DNA of 64,000 nt from Bacillota bacterium. Its GTDB lineage: Bacteria; Bacillota; Desulfotomaculia; Desulfotomaculales; Desulfallaceae. The DNA lies in the NCBI GenBank assembly GCA_023439185.1, contig JAEXOR010000059.1, positions 47,739 to 111,738 on the forward strand, given 5' to 3'. The position numbers and the translations under genes are program-made. This document shows positions 22,754-32,104 of this stretch, piece by piece (positions within the stretch are counted from its first letter, which is position 1; every line of letters begins with the position of its first letter). Under the pieces are notes generated by a model, which saw only the letters and a list, made by a program, of their open reading frames with translations, ran no database searches and was not told the DNA's origin.

Positions 22754-23469
22754 GAATCGCAATGCACCGGGCACTGAAAATCCACCCCCGGCATCTGGCT
22801 GTTGACAGCCTGGAACAGCAAACGGCGGTCTCCCATGGTCAAATCACGCAGGATCTTGATCCCGTAGGCTTCCAGGGCCGCCGGCGGCAGGGACCCGAAG
22901 CGCCTGATACAGCGCAGCAGCAGCACGTCCTGGGCCCGCAGCGGATCCTTTTCGGCCATGGATGACACGAACTCCTCGTCCACACCCCGGGGCAGGGTCA
23001 GGACAACTTCGGTATGCGGCGCCCCTTCCCGGTCTATGTAACCGTCCTCCAACCACACGGTAACGTCTTCCGGCATCCGGCCTTCCTCCAGCCTGCGCAC
23101 CGGGACGGCGCCCAGGTCCTGAAACACGGATATTTCAGCGCCGCAGCGGGGGCAGATATACAAAGCGGGCAAATAATCGCCCAGGGTAATCCGCCGCAGT
23201 TCCAGCAGCAGGTAATTGCGATCCGCCGTATAGAGCTCCGACACCAGTTGTGCCGTAACGGTCCCGATATCGCCCAGCCTTACCAGGCAACTGCGGATCA
23301 ATTCCGTCACCAGCCGGCCCGCCGGCAATGTCTGATCATACAGGAGCGCCTCTTCGTGCCCCCGCATCTTGCGGATCACCGCCTGCCGGTGCACCCGGCC
23401 GGCTCCGTCGGCATAGCCAGCGGGCAGCAGCACCTCAAACTCGCGCGGATATTGCGCCGCCTCAGACAC
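22702..23469 (-). CDS. T4 baseplate (gp26-like) / tail-assembly protein
   Basis: 255 residues if it starts at the GTG at 23469, which overlaps the tube stop; a TTG at 23484 is also in frame. Resembles the T4-type baseplate protein family found in Afp-like clusters: LYTADRNYLLLELRRITLGDYLPALYICPRCGA, then an acidic LEDGY strand and the terminal helices. Two CxxC pairs (CPRCG near 108, CDSCG near 239) suggest a zinc ribbon. Its position directly after the tube gene is that of phage tail-assembly chaperones, and its end carries a frameshift signal into the next frame. Confidence 0.78.
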   Translation of the reverse strand: MSEAAQYPREFEVLLPAGYADGAGRVHRQAVIRKMRGHEEALLYDQTLPAGRLVTELIRSCLVRLGDIGTVTAQLVSELYTADRNYLLLELRRITLGDYLPALYICPRCGAEISVFQDLGAVPVRRLEEGRMPEDVTVWLEDGYIDREGAPHTEVVLTLPRGVDEEFVSSMAEKDPLRAQDVLLLRCIRRFGSLPPAALEAYGIKILRDLTMGDRRLLFQAVNSQMPGVDFQCPVHCDSCGTSFQGVMDVTNFFV

Positions 23470-23923
23470 GATACATCCGTTCAACAGCCAGGACGATGGT
23501 CTGCTTCAGCAGGCCGGAGTTCCCCGCGTCCAGATCGCTGAATTTGGACGATTTAATCCAGGCCCCTTCAAAAACAAAGCGCATAATCTCCTGCTGGTGC
23601 TCCTTGACCACAATGGAACCGTTACGCCGCAGCTTGGAACCGGTGCCGGTCCCGTCAATGGTGAACATGGTCTGAAACCATTCCTTAAAGCCCTTGTCGG
23701 CGTTGCTGCCGTCCGCGTTCCGCTCCAGGGTCAAATCGTCGTACTTGATAATCCCCGCACTGATCTTGTGGATGACGTTGGACCCGCCGTCGGGCTGGTC
23801 AATGGCCTCCACCTCGCCCTCGGTGAGACCGGTCACCTTGGTAATGTTGGGACTCTCAATACCCTCTATTTCCACCACGAATTCATGTGTCTTGTACGAT
23901 TCCTTAAAGTTTAAAGCAGCCAT
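23462..23923 (-). CDS. Inner tube protein (T4 gp19-like)
   Basis: 153 residues, the length of Hcp/gp19-type tube subunits. Diagnostic: YKTHEFVVEIEGIESPNITKVTGL near the start, a GIIKYDDLTLERNAD segment, and GAWIKSSKFSDLDAGNSGLLKQTIVLAVER at the end. Forms the rigid inner tube in which effectors can be carried. Only one tube gene is present, whereas Afp has more than one. Confidence 0.94.
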   Translation of the reverse strand: MAALNFKESYKTHEFVVEIEGIESPNITKVTGLTEGEVEAIDQPDGGSNVIHKISAGIIKYDDLTLERNADGSNADKGFKEWFQTMFTIDGTGTGSKLRRNGSIVVKEHQQEIMRFVFEGAWIKSSKFSDLDAGNSGLLKQTIVLAVERMYRV

Positions 23924-23937
23924 TTTCGCACCCCCTT

Positions 23938-25428
23938 TTAATTATCGCCGGCGGTGGCCCCGCCCTCCTGCTGACCCACGGTAACAATGATGGTCTCAGC
24001 CGGCCGCGACGGGTAAAAGTAGACCTCCACCGTCAGGATGCCCTGCTGGACATTGTCCGGCGGGTTGTTCTCGCCGTCCACCTTCACGGTAAACACCTGC
24101 TCCGGCGCACCCGGCCCGAATGCGCCCTGACGCCATAGCCCCATTAAGAACGGCGTCACGGAGTTGTACTTGATTTTATTCCACAGCGCCTCGTTGTTGG
24201 GCTCCTGCACCACCCAGCGCAGTCCGGACTTCAATGAGCTCTTGACAAAGTTGAAGAGCAGCCGCACATTGACGTAAAGCCAGAGCGTGCTGGTGCTCAG
24301 GGTGCGCGAGCTGTCAATTACAATGCCCTGCCCGGAGATGAAACGCACCGCGTTAACGCTGGCGTTCTTAACTAAATCGGTATGTTCGGTATCCGTAATG
24401 CTGAGCTGCACATCCAGCGCGCCGTTAATCCGGGCGGCATTGCCGGCAGGTGCCTTCCAGATGCCCCGTTCACGTTCCGTGCGCCCGTAGACGCCAAGCA
24501 CGTGGCCGGTGGGCGGTATGAATTTCGGTTTGCTCCCGGTGGGGTCCAGGGGGTCATAAACCCGGATCCACGGAAAATAAAGGGCGCCGTAAACTTTATT
24601 GCCGCGGAATTTCTTGCCGTACTCCTTCGCGGCGGCCACATCCACCCCTGCCGGCGTGTGGCCGGCGAACATGCAGTCGCCCCGGTTCTCGCAATAGGTC
24701 AGCAACTCGCTGACCACTTCCGGTTCGGAACTTTCCGGGCAGCAGACCAGTTGAACATCATATGTATTGAATAACTCTTTGGCCTCCCGGACCACGCTCT
24801 TAACATTATCCGGACCCAGGTTGTCGTCGCCGCCTTCGGTCAGCGGAGTTTTGGCAGCGACGGAAAGAGGCCCGGAAACGGGGGTCTCGATCATGATGAA
24901 CTTCGAGCCCAGGAAGGGGTTGTTGATCTTCGCTGCCGCCTGCTCCAGATCAATCAGCGCCTCCCAGGTTTCCACCTTGCCCTGGCCCAGAAAGACGGCC
25001 AGATCGTAACGGTCGTCGTCATGCTCTTGGTTGGCGGTAATTTCCACGGCCAGGTTATTCCCCCAGGCCCCCGGATCTTCTTTGCCCTTGTAACCGGCCT
25101 TTACCGTCAGTCCGGTTACCGGCACGGCGAAAGCCGCAACGGTCCCGATAGCGTCTTCTCCGCCAACCGTATTCACCAGCCTGGTGACATAGGCCATGGT
25201 GCCGCCGTTGTCGAAAAACCCTTGCAGCGCGTAGGCGCCGTTGGCTCCGGCCTTGTAGGAACCGAAGTATTCCTTGCACTGGCTCCAGTTGACCACCTGG
25301 CGCACTTCCCCCGGCACCCCGCGTTCAGATAGGATCAGAAAAGCGGCCACCGAGGTCTGGGCCGGCTGAATGCTGGGAGTGGCCCGGCCATCCGTCTCAA
25401 CAATGTTCAACCCTACATTGTAGCTCAT
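23938..25428 (-). CDS. Contractile tail sheath protein
   Basis: 496 residues. Begins MSYNVGLNIVETD with RATPSIQPAQTSVAAFLILSERGVPG, typical of Afp/PVC sheaths; the C-terminal domain contains VNVRLLFNFVKSSLKSGLRWVVQEPNNEALW and the last strand GILTVEVYFYPSRPAETIIVTVGQ that knits neighbouring subunits. The start overlaps the cap gene stop (TAATG). Only one sheath gene, where Afp and PVC have three. Confidence 0.95.
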   Translation of the reverse strand: MSYNVGLNIVETDGRATPSIQPAQTSVAAFLILSERGVPGEVRQVVNWSQCKEYFGSYKAGANGAYALQGFFDNGGTMAYVTRLVNTVGGEDAIGTVAAFAVPVTGLTVKAGYKGKEDPGAWGNNLAVEITANQEHDDDRYDLAVFLGQGKVETWEALIDLEQAAAKINNPFLGSKFIMIETPVSGPLSVAAKTPLTEGGDDNLGPDNVKSVVREAKELFNTYDVQLVCCPESSEPEVVSELLTYCENRGDCMFAGHTPAGVDVAAAKEYGKKFRGNKVYGALYFPWIRVYDPLDPTGSKPKFIPPTGHVLGVYGRTERERGIWKAPAGNAARINGALDVQLSITDTEHTDLVKNASVNAVRFISGQGIVIDSSRTLSTSTLWLYVNVRLLFNFVKSSLKSGLRWVVQEPNNEALWNKIKYNSVTPFLMGLWRQGAFGPGAPEQVFTVKVDGENNPPDNVQQGILTVEVYFYPSRPAETIIVTVGQQEGGATAGDN

Positions 25429-26111
25429 TACAATTCCTCCTCTGACTTAATAACCATAATTTCCGCTTCACTCATATCGCCGGGTCTCTGCCCGTAGATT
25501 GTAACCAGGGTTGTTACCGGCGTAAAATCGGAGCTCCCCGGTCTGATTACCGGCAGTGTCGCCACCAGGTAAACAGGCGGTTTCCAGCGGTACCCGGCGC
25601 CCATGGCGCCCCAGAACTCGGCCAGCTTAGGGAAGCCTTCCCCGGGCAAAATGGTAACGGGCAGCGCGGCGTCGGCAAATGCCCGGGGAAAGTCCGCCGG
25701 CAACGGGTCCGGATCATAAACCAGGCGCGGCGTCAGCGACTCCGTCTCCAGGTCCAGCAGGCAGCCTGTCACCGCCGCCAAGATGGCGTGCTCCGCCAGC
25801 GTCGGTTCCACCCCGTGGGCAATATCCGGAGCGGCGGGGTCCCAAGCCGTAATCAGGTAGTGGCAGTCCATCCAGCGCGGCGTCGGCAACTCGCTGACCA
25901 CCCCGTTTTGGACGTGACGCAAGCCCTCATTTGAACGCATACCGCGGTTTTCACGCAAATCGGCCAGGTAAATATTTATTGCCCGCTGCTGCAGGCCGCC
26001 CACGTACTTGCGCCAGTTCTCGTCGGGCGGCTCAAAACCGATTTGTTCTGCGGCTACCTGAAGCTTTTTCTGAAATAATTTGCGCAACAGCAGATTAAAA
26101 TGCCGGATCAT
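25428..26111 (-). CDS. Pvc16/Afp16-like cap or tail-terminator protein (DUF4255)
   Basis: 227 residues. The DUF4255/Pvc16 N-terminal domain is seen (INIYLADLRENRGMRSNEGLR, the WMDCHYLITAW-x-PAAPD block, EHAILAAVTGCLLD). Caps the distal end of tube and sheath and stops their growth. The last 50 residues add a PPVYLVATLPV strand. One-base overlap with sheath. Confidence 0.88.
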   Translation of the reverse strand: MIRHFNLLLRKLFQKKLQVAAEQIGFEPPDENWRKYVGGLQQRAINIYLADLRENRGMRSNEGLRHVQNGVVSELPTPRWMDCHYLITAWDPAAPDIAHGVEPTLAEHAILAAVTGCLLDLETESLTPRLVYDPDPLPADFPRAFADAALPVTILPGEGFPKLAEFWGAMGAGYRWKPPVYLVATLPVIRPGSSDFTPVTTLVTIYGQRPGDMSEAEIMVIKSEEEL

Positions 26112-26147
26112 CTGGCGTCGTCCTCTTTTCCCGGTTTATCGCCCGAT

Positions 26148-29075
26148 TCAAAGTCCTTCCGGTTTCCCGGGCCGTTTTGTCCCCCTGGGGATTGGCTTCG
26201 CCGCCGGTGGTTTTTTCATCCGTAACAGACTGCGGACCCCGGCTAAATTTTTTATGCCCTTGCCGTCAGATGTAATATCTCTCAGCAGTTCAAATGCCTG
26301 CTGGGCATTGTGCAAGCTGCCGGCCTGTTTATTTATCGCCCGGTGAAAATAGTCCCATCGGCCATGCAGAAAAGCCATCATTAACGGTTCCTCGCCAACA
26401 TTACCCGCCAATTCACGCACGAACCGCACGTGTACGTCATAAACATGCTTGCCTGCTCTTTCCCCCAGCTTGTTTCTGGTCAGCCAGTCAGTTAAGCCTT
26501 CATTTATAAACGAGCCCAGATTCATGCCTACACGGTTCTTTGCTCCGTACCAGTGCAGTGTTTCATGGACTTTTGTATGTACAACCGCTTCGGGGGGAAA
26601 ATGGATTAATTTTGTTAACGGGTCAAACCACCCTTTGGGAACAGAACCCTTGTGACCGGGACACCGTCTGAGATAAGCTGCTTTGTATTCCGCATAGCTC
26701 CGGTAGCCCTGGTAGAATTCCAGGCCGGGAACCGGTACCTTATACTTTTCAACAAACAGATCCATCAAGTCCCGCTGGGACAAAGGTTTCACCGGCGGTG
26801 GAGATGTCTTGCCGGCTGCCGGAGCCTCATGCCGTATATACTCTACAGAGGCGTCAATATCCTTTGGCACGTTGGCCAATCCAGCCTTGCCGGGATTAAT
26901 ACTCCATGCGGGCATCCCCAAACGGAATTTCCACTCCCTGGCCATTTGCAGGCGGAGCAGTTCATCAATCCGGGCCTGGATAATTGACATGATCTGTTTT
27001 TCCTTGGCTAGCTGCTGCGTTAAAAAAGCAGGGTCCGCTTCGAGGCCGGTTTTGGATTTAGCCCATTCTGCGTAGGATAAATCTCCGCGCGACTTATTAA
27101 GCTTTTCACTTACCAGCTCAAGGTTTTCAGGCATATTTTCTATTTCAAATTTGGCGGTTTCGCTATCGAGTCTGGCAAACCCGGGTAAGTCACGAATTTT
27201 TCGAATCGGGACGATATGATCTTCATTGATACTTTTAACGGTTTCGCCGGGGAATGCCGGGTCAGGCCCCTTAACCTTGAGATCGCCCTTTGACAAGGAT
27301 TGCGCATTCTTGCGTCTGAAGGCGTCGGAGCCTTCCCGGTGCGCCTGCCAATCTTTTTGATCCCTCAGGTCGTACATCTGCTCTTCCCGGCCGGGGTGCC
27401 TCTGTTTACCGGATAATTTATATGGCTTATGGGCTGTATGCTCGATAATTTCTAACTTGTTCAATGAACCGGCGGCAACCTTTTTCCTGGTAGCGGGTCC
27501 GGTTTGTTCGAGTACCGCCTTCCTGGGCGTGCCCTTAACTGCACCCTTTTTTGATCCGCTCTTCCGAAAACCGGGCGCCGGCTTAAGCTCTATCTCCGGC
27601 TTGCCCGGGCCGGGCTTGGGTGTCCCGGCTTCCAACTGCTTAAGAGCAGTCCACTGCTGACTGGCCTCCTGACTGGTCTGGAATGAAATCTTCGCCGGCG
27701 CATCAGGGAGAGAACCGGAATAGTCGGTTGATTTCCCTGGCAATGCAAATGATGATTTTGTCTGGGCTTGGGTTTCGGCAATCCATTCCTGGGCTGACTG
27801 AAGCTGTATCTCAGCGGGTGCGTCAGGAAGGGAATCAGTACTGGCAACCGTTTTCTTAGATGGTCTGAACGATGGTTTCGTCTGGGCCTGAACTTCAGCA
27901 GTCCGCTCCTGATGTGACTGAAGCGGTATCTTGTCAGGCGCTTCAGGTAATGAAGCAGGTTGCCGCCCTCTGCCGGGCTTTGCCTTACCCCGGGTCAAAA
28001 AACCCAAAAAAAGCTGGAGTAAACCTCCTTTAATTGCATTATCCACAACCGTCTCGATAAATGATTCCTGCGATGTCTGTCCGGTTAAGTTATTGAGGGT
28101 AACCTCCACTGCCGTAGTGATTGGCGTCGTTGCAACACCGCCGGCGAAGAACTCTACAAGGAATTGCCGGCCTTTACCAAGGAAAACTTGCGGTGTCAGG
28201 TCAATGACATCAACATCCAAACGCCTGGCCAGATCGGCAATCTGGTCCTTTGACATCCGCGATATGGCAATACGGCCAAAATAGCTGGCCGCATATTTTG
28301 TAAACACCCCGCCGGTAAAAGCACCAACGAAACCATTTAAAGCATCCTTGCCGCCACGGAACAGGATTGCCCGATCAAAGCCGAAAAAAACCTCGCGTGA
28401 CCCGGCAAACATTTCACCGGTTTGGGTCGCGGTTTCCTGAACCAGACCATACGTGCCGGCGCTAACGCCGATAACCGCAGAAGTGCCGAAAACAGTGAGT
28501 CCGGCGCCGGCGGCAGCACCACCGGTAGCGATAGAGGCTGCAATAGCACCGGCGGCGGCAGCCACCTTCAGACCGGTAGTCGAAATCCCGGCGCCGCCGA
28601 TAACCCCTTCGAGGTATTCATTGAGCTCCTTGTTGGCCCTGGTGAACTCATCGGCGAGATTCTGAAGCGCATGCGCGGCACGTATTACATCGCCCGCCGC
28701 GAGCCAATGCCGGACCTCCTTGAGCAGGCGCTCCGAAGTGTTCCAAATAGTCTTCTCAGGAATATTCAAGCTGCGCAAGCCCTTACCTTGAAACGCCCCG
28801 GCCACGCTGCCGGCCTGCTCCGAAAACCACGATACAGCCCACTGATCCCGGTTTATTTCTTCCTGCGCGTCACGCCGCCCCTTTGCCGCCTCCAGTTGAT
28901 AGTCCAGTTGGTTGGCCGCCCGGCTGATCCTTTCCAGCGACCGGGCCATCGCCTGGTTGCCGGCCGGCTGCGGATCCTCCGTATAAAAACGGTTTTCCGG
29001 CTGCGATGCGCGCCCCGGCAGCAGGCCGGCGCCTTTTCCCTTTTCCGGTTTTTTCGTGAACACAGGTCCCGGCAT
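26148..29075 (-). CDS. Putative eCIS effector: HNH nuclease plus zinc metallopeptidase
   Basis: 975 residues encoded inside the injection-system operon between the ATPase and cap genes. Segments in order: a charged N-terminus with helices (1-160); a Gly/Ala-rich hydrophobic region (about 168-215) able to insert in a membrane, continuing in amphipathic helices to 360; three 40-residue tandem repeats starting SLPEAP/SLPDAP at 375, 415 and 455; a basic Pro-rich linker (480-545); an HNH-like nuclease module (about 610-665: DH at 619-620, NLELV at 651, LNKSRG at 659); and a gluzincin-like peptidase module with HETLH at 837-841 and NEG at 858-860. No signal peptide. Neither domain's immunity gene is next to it. 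The most likely payload of the particle; target unknown. Confidence 0.72.
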   Translation of the reverse strand: MPGPVFTKKPEKGKGAGLLPGRASQPENRFYTEDPQPAGNQAMARSLERISRAANQLDYQLEAAKGRRDAQEEINRDQWAVSWFSEQAGSVAGAFQGKGLRSLNIPEKTIWNTSERLLKEVRHWLAAGDVIRAAHALQNLADEFTRANKELNEYLEGVIGGAGISTTGLKVAAAAGAIAASIATGGAAAGAGLTVFGTSAVIGVSAGTYGLVQETATQTGEMFAGSREVFFGFDRAILFRGGKDALNGFVGAFTGGVFTKYAASYFGRIAISRMSKDQIADLARRLDVDVIDLTPQVFLGKGRQFLVEFFAGGVATTPITTAVEVTLNNLTGQTSQESFIETVVDNAIKGGLLQLFLGFLTRGKAKPGRGRQPASLPEAPDKIPLQSHQERTAEVQAQTKPSFRPSKKTVASTDSLPDAPAEIQLQSAQEWIAETQAQTKSSFALPGKSTDYSGSLPDAPAKISFQTSQEASQQWTALKQLEAGTPKPGPGKPEIELKPAPGFRKSGSKKGAVKGTPRKAVLEQTGPATRKKVAAGSLNKLEIIEHTAHKPYKLSGKQRHPGREEQMYDLRDQKDWQAHREGSDAFRRKNAQSLSKGDLKVKGPDPAFPGETVKSINEDHIVPIRKIRDLPGFARLDSETAKFEIENMPENLELVSEKLNKSRGDLSYAEWAKSKTGLEADPAFLTQQLAKEKQIMSIIQARIDELLRLQMAREWKFRLGMPAWSINPGKAGLANVPKDIDASVEYIRHEAPAAGKTSPPPVKPLSQRDLMDLFVEKYKVPVPGLEFYQGYRSYAEYKAAYLRRCPGHKGSVPKGWFDPLTKLIHFPPEAVVHTKVHETLHWYGAKNRVGMNLGSFINEGLTDWLTRNKLGERAGKHVYDVHVRFVRELAGNVGEEPLMMAFLHGRWDYFHRAINKQAGSLHNAQQAFELLRDITSDGKGIKNLAGVRSLLRMKKPPAAKPIPRGTKRPGKPEGL

Positions 29076-29077
29076 AA

Positions 29078-31222
29078 TTAAATACTCCCATCACCGTATA
29101 GCTCGGCTTCGCTTAAAGTCTTGCCCATTTTCTGGTACTCGCGCCGCGTGGCCGCAATGAGGTGTTCCATGGTTATTTCGTCACCGGCGGCAGCCAGGAA
29201 AGAAGCCGCCAGGGCGATATTTTTGATATTTCCGCCGCTTAATTTGAACTGGCGGGCCAGGAAGTCCAGGTCCACGTCCCCGGCCAGCGGCGCCGCCTCC
29301 GGCCAGATGCCGGCCCAGATGCGCCGGCGGCCTTCCTCATCGGGGAACGGAAAGTGGATGGTGAAAGCGACCCGCCGCACAAAAGCGTCGTCCAGGTTTT
29401 GACGCAGGTTGGTGGCCAGGATGGTTATACCCTCATACTGTTCCATCTTCTGCAGTAAGTACGATATTTCAATGTTCGCATAACGGTCATGGGCATCCCG
29501 CACTTCGGAGCGCCTGCCAAAAAGGGCGTCCGCCTCGTCAAAAAAGAGTATGGCGTTGGCGTTTTCCGCAGCGGCAAAAATCCGGTCCAGATTCTTTTCC
29601 GTTTCTCCAATATATTTGCTTACCACTCCGGACAAGTCGATCTTATACAGGTCCAACCCCAATTCGTTGGCCACAACCCCGGCGGCCATGGTTTTGCCCG
29701 TGCCGGACGGTCCCGAAAAGAGGGCGTTTACCCCTTTGCCCAGCGGCAGCTTGCGGCTAAAACCCCACTCGTCCAGTACACGGTGCCGGTACGCCACCCG
29801 CCGGGCCAGTTCGTGCAGTTGGGTCATGGCGTCCCCGGGCAGCACGATGTCGTCCCAGGTATAATCGGTGTCGACCTTCGAGGTCAGCGATGCCAGTTTA
29901 TGTCCCGACTGGGCGCAGGCGGCGGCGAAAATATCCTTGATCGCCGGCTGCGCATTGACGGCTTCCGTAGATTCTCCCGCCGTTGCCGTGGCGGCATTCC
30001 ACCGGGCCCGTTGCCCGGCGCAAATTACCGCGGACGTAATCTGATGTCGCGTCAGCCTGAAACGCCCTGCCAGGGCATCCAGTTCACCTTCATCCAGGTT
30101 GATATTTTCCGCCGTCAGGCTTTGCTGCCAGCAATTGCGCCGCCGGTAAAAATCCGGGCTGGTGAAAGGCACCGTGATCACCCCGGCCGCCTCCAATCCA
30201 TGCTGCAGCCATGGTTTTGTCCCTGTGAGCACGGTTATGCCGGGGTGCTCCGCCAGCGCCTTGAAAAGCAGCCTGCCGCTTGCCGCCGGCTCATCGTTGA
30301 GCAGAGCATCTGATTCCTCCAGGCAGAGGATCGCGTCTTTAAACCAGGCCTCACGAAAAAGTATCCCGAGCAGTTTCCCAAAGCCAGGCTCCCCGGCTGC
30401 GGCGCTGGAAATATCAGCCGCCAACAGAGGCATGCCCGTCTCAAAGGCCAGCGCCGCCGCGGTCATCCTTTTGCCCGCGCCCCGGGGTCCCTGGAAATAA
30501 AAGTGCAGCGGCCGCCCGTTCCAGCGGGCCCGGGCGGTAAGAGAAAGCAAAGCGCGCCTTGATGCGTCGGTCAGTGACAGATTGTCCATTCCGCCAGCCG
30601 GCTCTGCCAATGTGCAAAAAGAAGCGAGCCGGGAATCCAATCCTTCCTGATAAAGAAGAAAATTTATAATTTGCTCGTCCAGGGTGATGATGTGCGATAA
30701 GAGAGACGGCCGCAGATGATGGGGTTCCGGCGCCAGGTGAATCAGCCTGCTGCCCACCAGGGGAGCATCCGGCCCGAAGCGGGTTCGCCCCATAAGCTTT
30801 TCCTCCGCGGTGGAACAAAGCAGGTTAAGCGCCATGTTCACGCCGGCCTGCCGGCGGGTCACATGATCCTGCAAGTAGGCGTAAAGCCGTTCGTAGCGAG
30901 TGTCGAGTTCAGGAGCCAGGGCCAGGATAATCACGTCCAGGTCGAAATTGGAAAGCCCGAAGGTCTCTTTCAGCCATTCGACACGGGAACCTTCCATATC
31001 GGCCCCGGGAAGCGCTTCCCCGTCACCGTCGTTCCCGGCCCACAACAGCGGCGCGCCCGGCTCACGGGCAAGCAAACGCCCCACCTCATCCGGGCTGACG
31101 TGCAGTCCGCGGTAGGGATCGGCATCCGCACCGGGTCCGTAAGCATTCCGGGCCAGATCCACGGCTTTCTCAATTACCCGGTCCAGCCTGCGCAAAGACG
31201 CTAAAAGTCCTTCCAAGCCCAA
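29078..31222 (-). CDS. eCIS AAA+ ATPase (Afp15/Pvc15-type)
   Basis: 714 residues, TTG start with GGGAGAG upstream; first gene of the run. Two AAA modules: the first (about 225-420) has a variant P-loop GPRGAGKR, the second (about 455-700) has GPSGTGKT, the Walker B FFDEADALFG, ATNLRQNLDDAFVRR sensor and arginine-finger region. An N-terminal helical domain precedes them. In Afp and PVC clusters this ATPase is essential for particle assembly or effector loading, and it is a signature gene distinguishing eCIS from phage tails and pyocins. Confidence 0.93.
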   Translation of the reverse strand: MGLEGLLASLRRLDRVIEKAVDLARNAYGPGADADPYRGLHVSPDEVGRLLAREPGAPLLWAGNDGDGEALPGADMEGSRVEWLKETFGLSNFDLDVIILALAPELDTRYERLYAYLQDHVTRRQAGVNMALNLLCSTAEEKLMGRTRFGPDAPLVGSRLIHLAPEPHHLRPSLLSHIITLDEQIINFLLYQEGLDSRLASFCTLAEPAGGMDNLSLTDASRRALLSLTARARWNGRPLHFYFQGPRGAGKRMTAAALAFETGMPLLAADISSAAAGEPGFGKLLGILFREAWFKDAILCLEESDALLNDEPAASGRLLFKALAEHPGITVLTGTKPWLQHGLEAAGVITVPFTSPDFYRRRNCWQQSLTAENINLDEGELDALAGRFRLTRHQITSAVICAGQRARWNAATATAGESTEAVNAQPAIKDIFAAACAQSGHKLASLTSKVDTDYTWDDIVLPGDAMTQLHELARRVAYRHRVLDEWGFSRKLPLGKGVNALFSGPSGTGKTMAAGVVANELGLDLYKIDLSGVVSKYIGETEKNLDRIFAAAENANAILFFDEADALFGRRSEVRDAHDRYANIEISYLLQKMEQYEGITILATNLRQNLDDAFVRRVAFTIHFPFPDEEGRRRIWAGIWPEAAPLAGDVDLDFLARQFKLSGGNIKNIALAASFLAAAGDEITMEHLIAATRREYQKMGKTLSEAELYGDGSI

Positions 31223-31341
31223 CCGCTCTCCCTTGTAAACAGCAATGTAACAAGTACTTCGATCTAAATAGATTAATTTCTCACCATAGGCTTATTTTTC
31301 CTCTTTTTGTTCTGTTAATTTTTAACTGACATGAAACTCCA

Positions 31342-31370
31342 TTTAAAATTCATTTTTTCTCTGATATAAT
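31342..31370 (+). promoter_or_regulatory. Sigma-A-type promoter of response regulator gene
   Basis: TTTAAA (31342-31347), 17-base spacer, perfect TATAAT (31365-31370). The leader to the ATG at 31443 is about 65 bases. The rest of the divergent gap to the ATPase gene (31223-31341) is AT-rich with no clear minus-strand promoter. Confidence 0.6.
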
Positions 31371-31442
31371 ATTTAACGGAAGATAATGAAAAGTTTTGTC
31401 GATTTTGGGTGCTCAGGTTAATAATGTGGGGGAGGCGCCGGG

Positions 31443-32078
31443 ATGAATGTACTGATTGTTGATGATCACCCGCTGGTCTGCGATGGGATCAGAACCATTC
31501 TCACCGGCGAACCAAATATTGAAAAAGTAATGCCGGCCAATGACATAAAAACCGCCCTGGATTTAATGTCTGGACATAAATTTGACCTGGCGCTGGTGGA
31601 CATGCGGTTAAAAAACGAAACCGGCATTGATTTCATTGATCTGGCCAAAGACGTACACCCGGAATGCAAATTTGTCGTGCTGTCATCTTCCTCGCTGGCC
31701 GAGGATTGCGCCAAAGCCGTCAACGCGGGAGTTGACGGGTATATTCTCAAGGACGCCTTTCCCGAAGATATTCTCTACGCCATTAAAACCGTATTAAAGG
31801 GCCGGAAATATTTTGACCCTGTTTTCATGGAAAAAAGAAACGAACCCGGTCACGGCGGGGCGCCGGAAAACCCCGGCGGAACTCTCTCCCCCAGGGAAAT
31901 AGAAGTTTTGTCCTGCCTGGGCAAAGGGCTGTCTAATAAAGAAATCGCCGATAAACTATTTATCAGCGAAAATACCGTCAAAAAGCATGTCAGCCAGGTA
32001 CTGGCAAAGATGAATTTTAAGGATCGCACCCAGGCCGCCTTGTATGCCAGTCAGCTAAAAAATAAAAGCAACCATTAA
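31443..32078 (+). CDS. NarL/FixJ-family response regulator
   Basis: 211 residues. Receiver domain (1-120) with acidic pocket D7 D8, phosphoacceptor D53 (ALVDMRL), a run of serines at the switch position and the conserved lysine in GYILKDA. LuxR-type helix-turn-helix at 145-205 (LSPREIEVLSCLGKGLSNKEIADKLF, ENTVKKHVSQVLAKM). GGGAGG ribosome site. No kinase is adjacent; a matching NarX-type kinase lies at 55-57 kb, beyond a probable insertion. It stands divergent from the injection-system operon and convergent with the exported-protein genes, so either may be its target. Confidence 0.92.
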   Translation: MNVLIVDDHPLVCDGIRTILTGEPNIEKVMPANDIKTALDLMSGHKFDLALVDMRLKNETGIDFIDLAKDVHPECKFVVLSSSSLAEDCAKAVNAGVDGYILKDAFPEDILYAIKTVLKGRKYFDPVFMEKRNEPGHGGAPENPGGTLSPREIEVLSCLGKGLSNKEIADKLFISENTVKKHVSQVLAKMNFKDRTQAALYASQLKNKSNH

Positions 32079-32104
32079 TTTCAGTTCCCGCTTACCGGCT
32101 ATGG

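Noticed and set aside
31223..31341. Promoter for the eCIS operon
   Set aside because: A promoter must lie near here, but no minus-strand hexamer pair with acceptable spacing could be defended; possibly an alternative sigma factor or an activator-dependent promoter.
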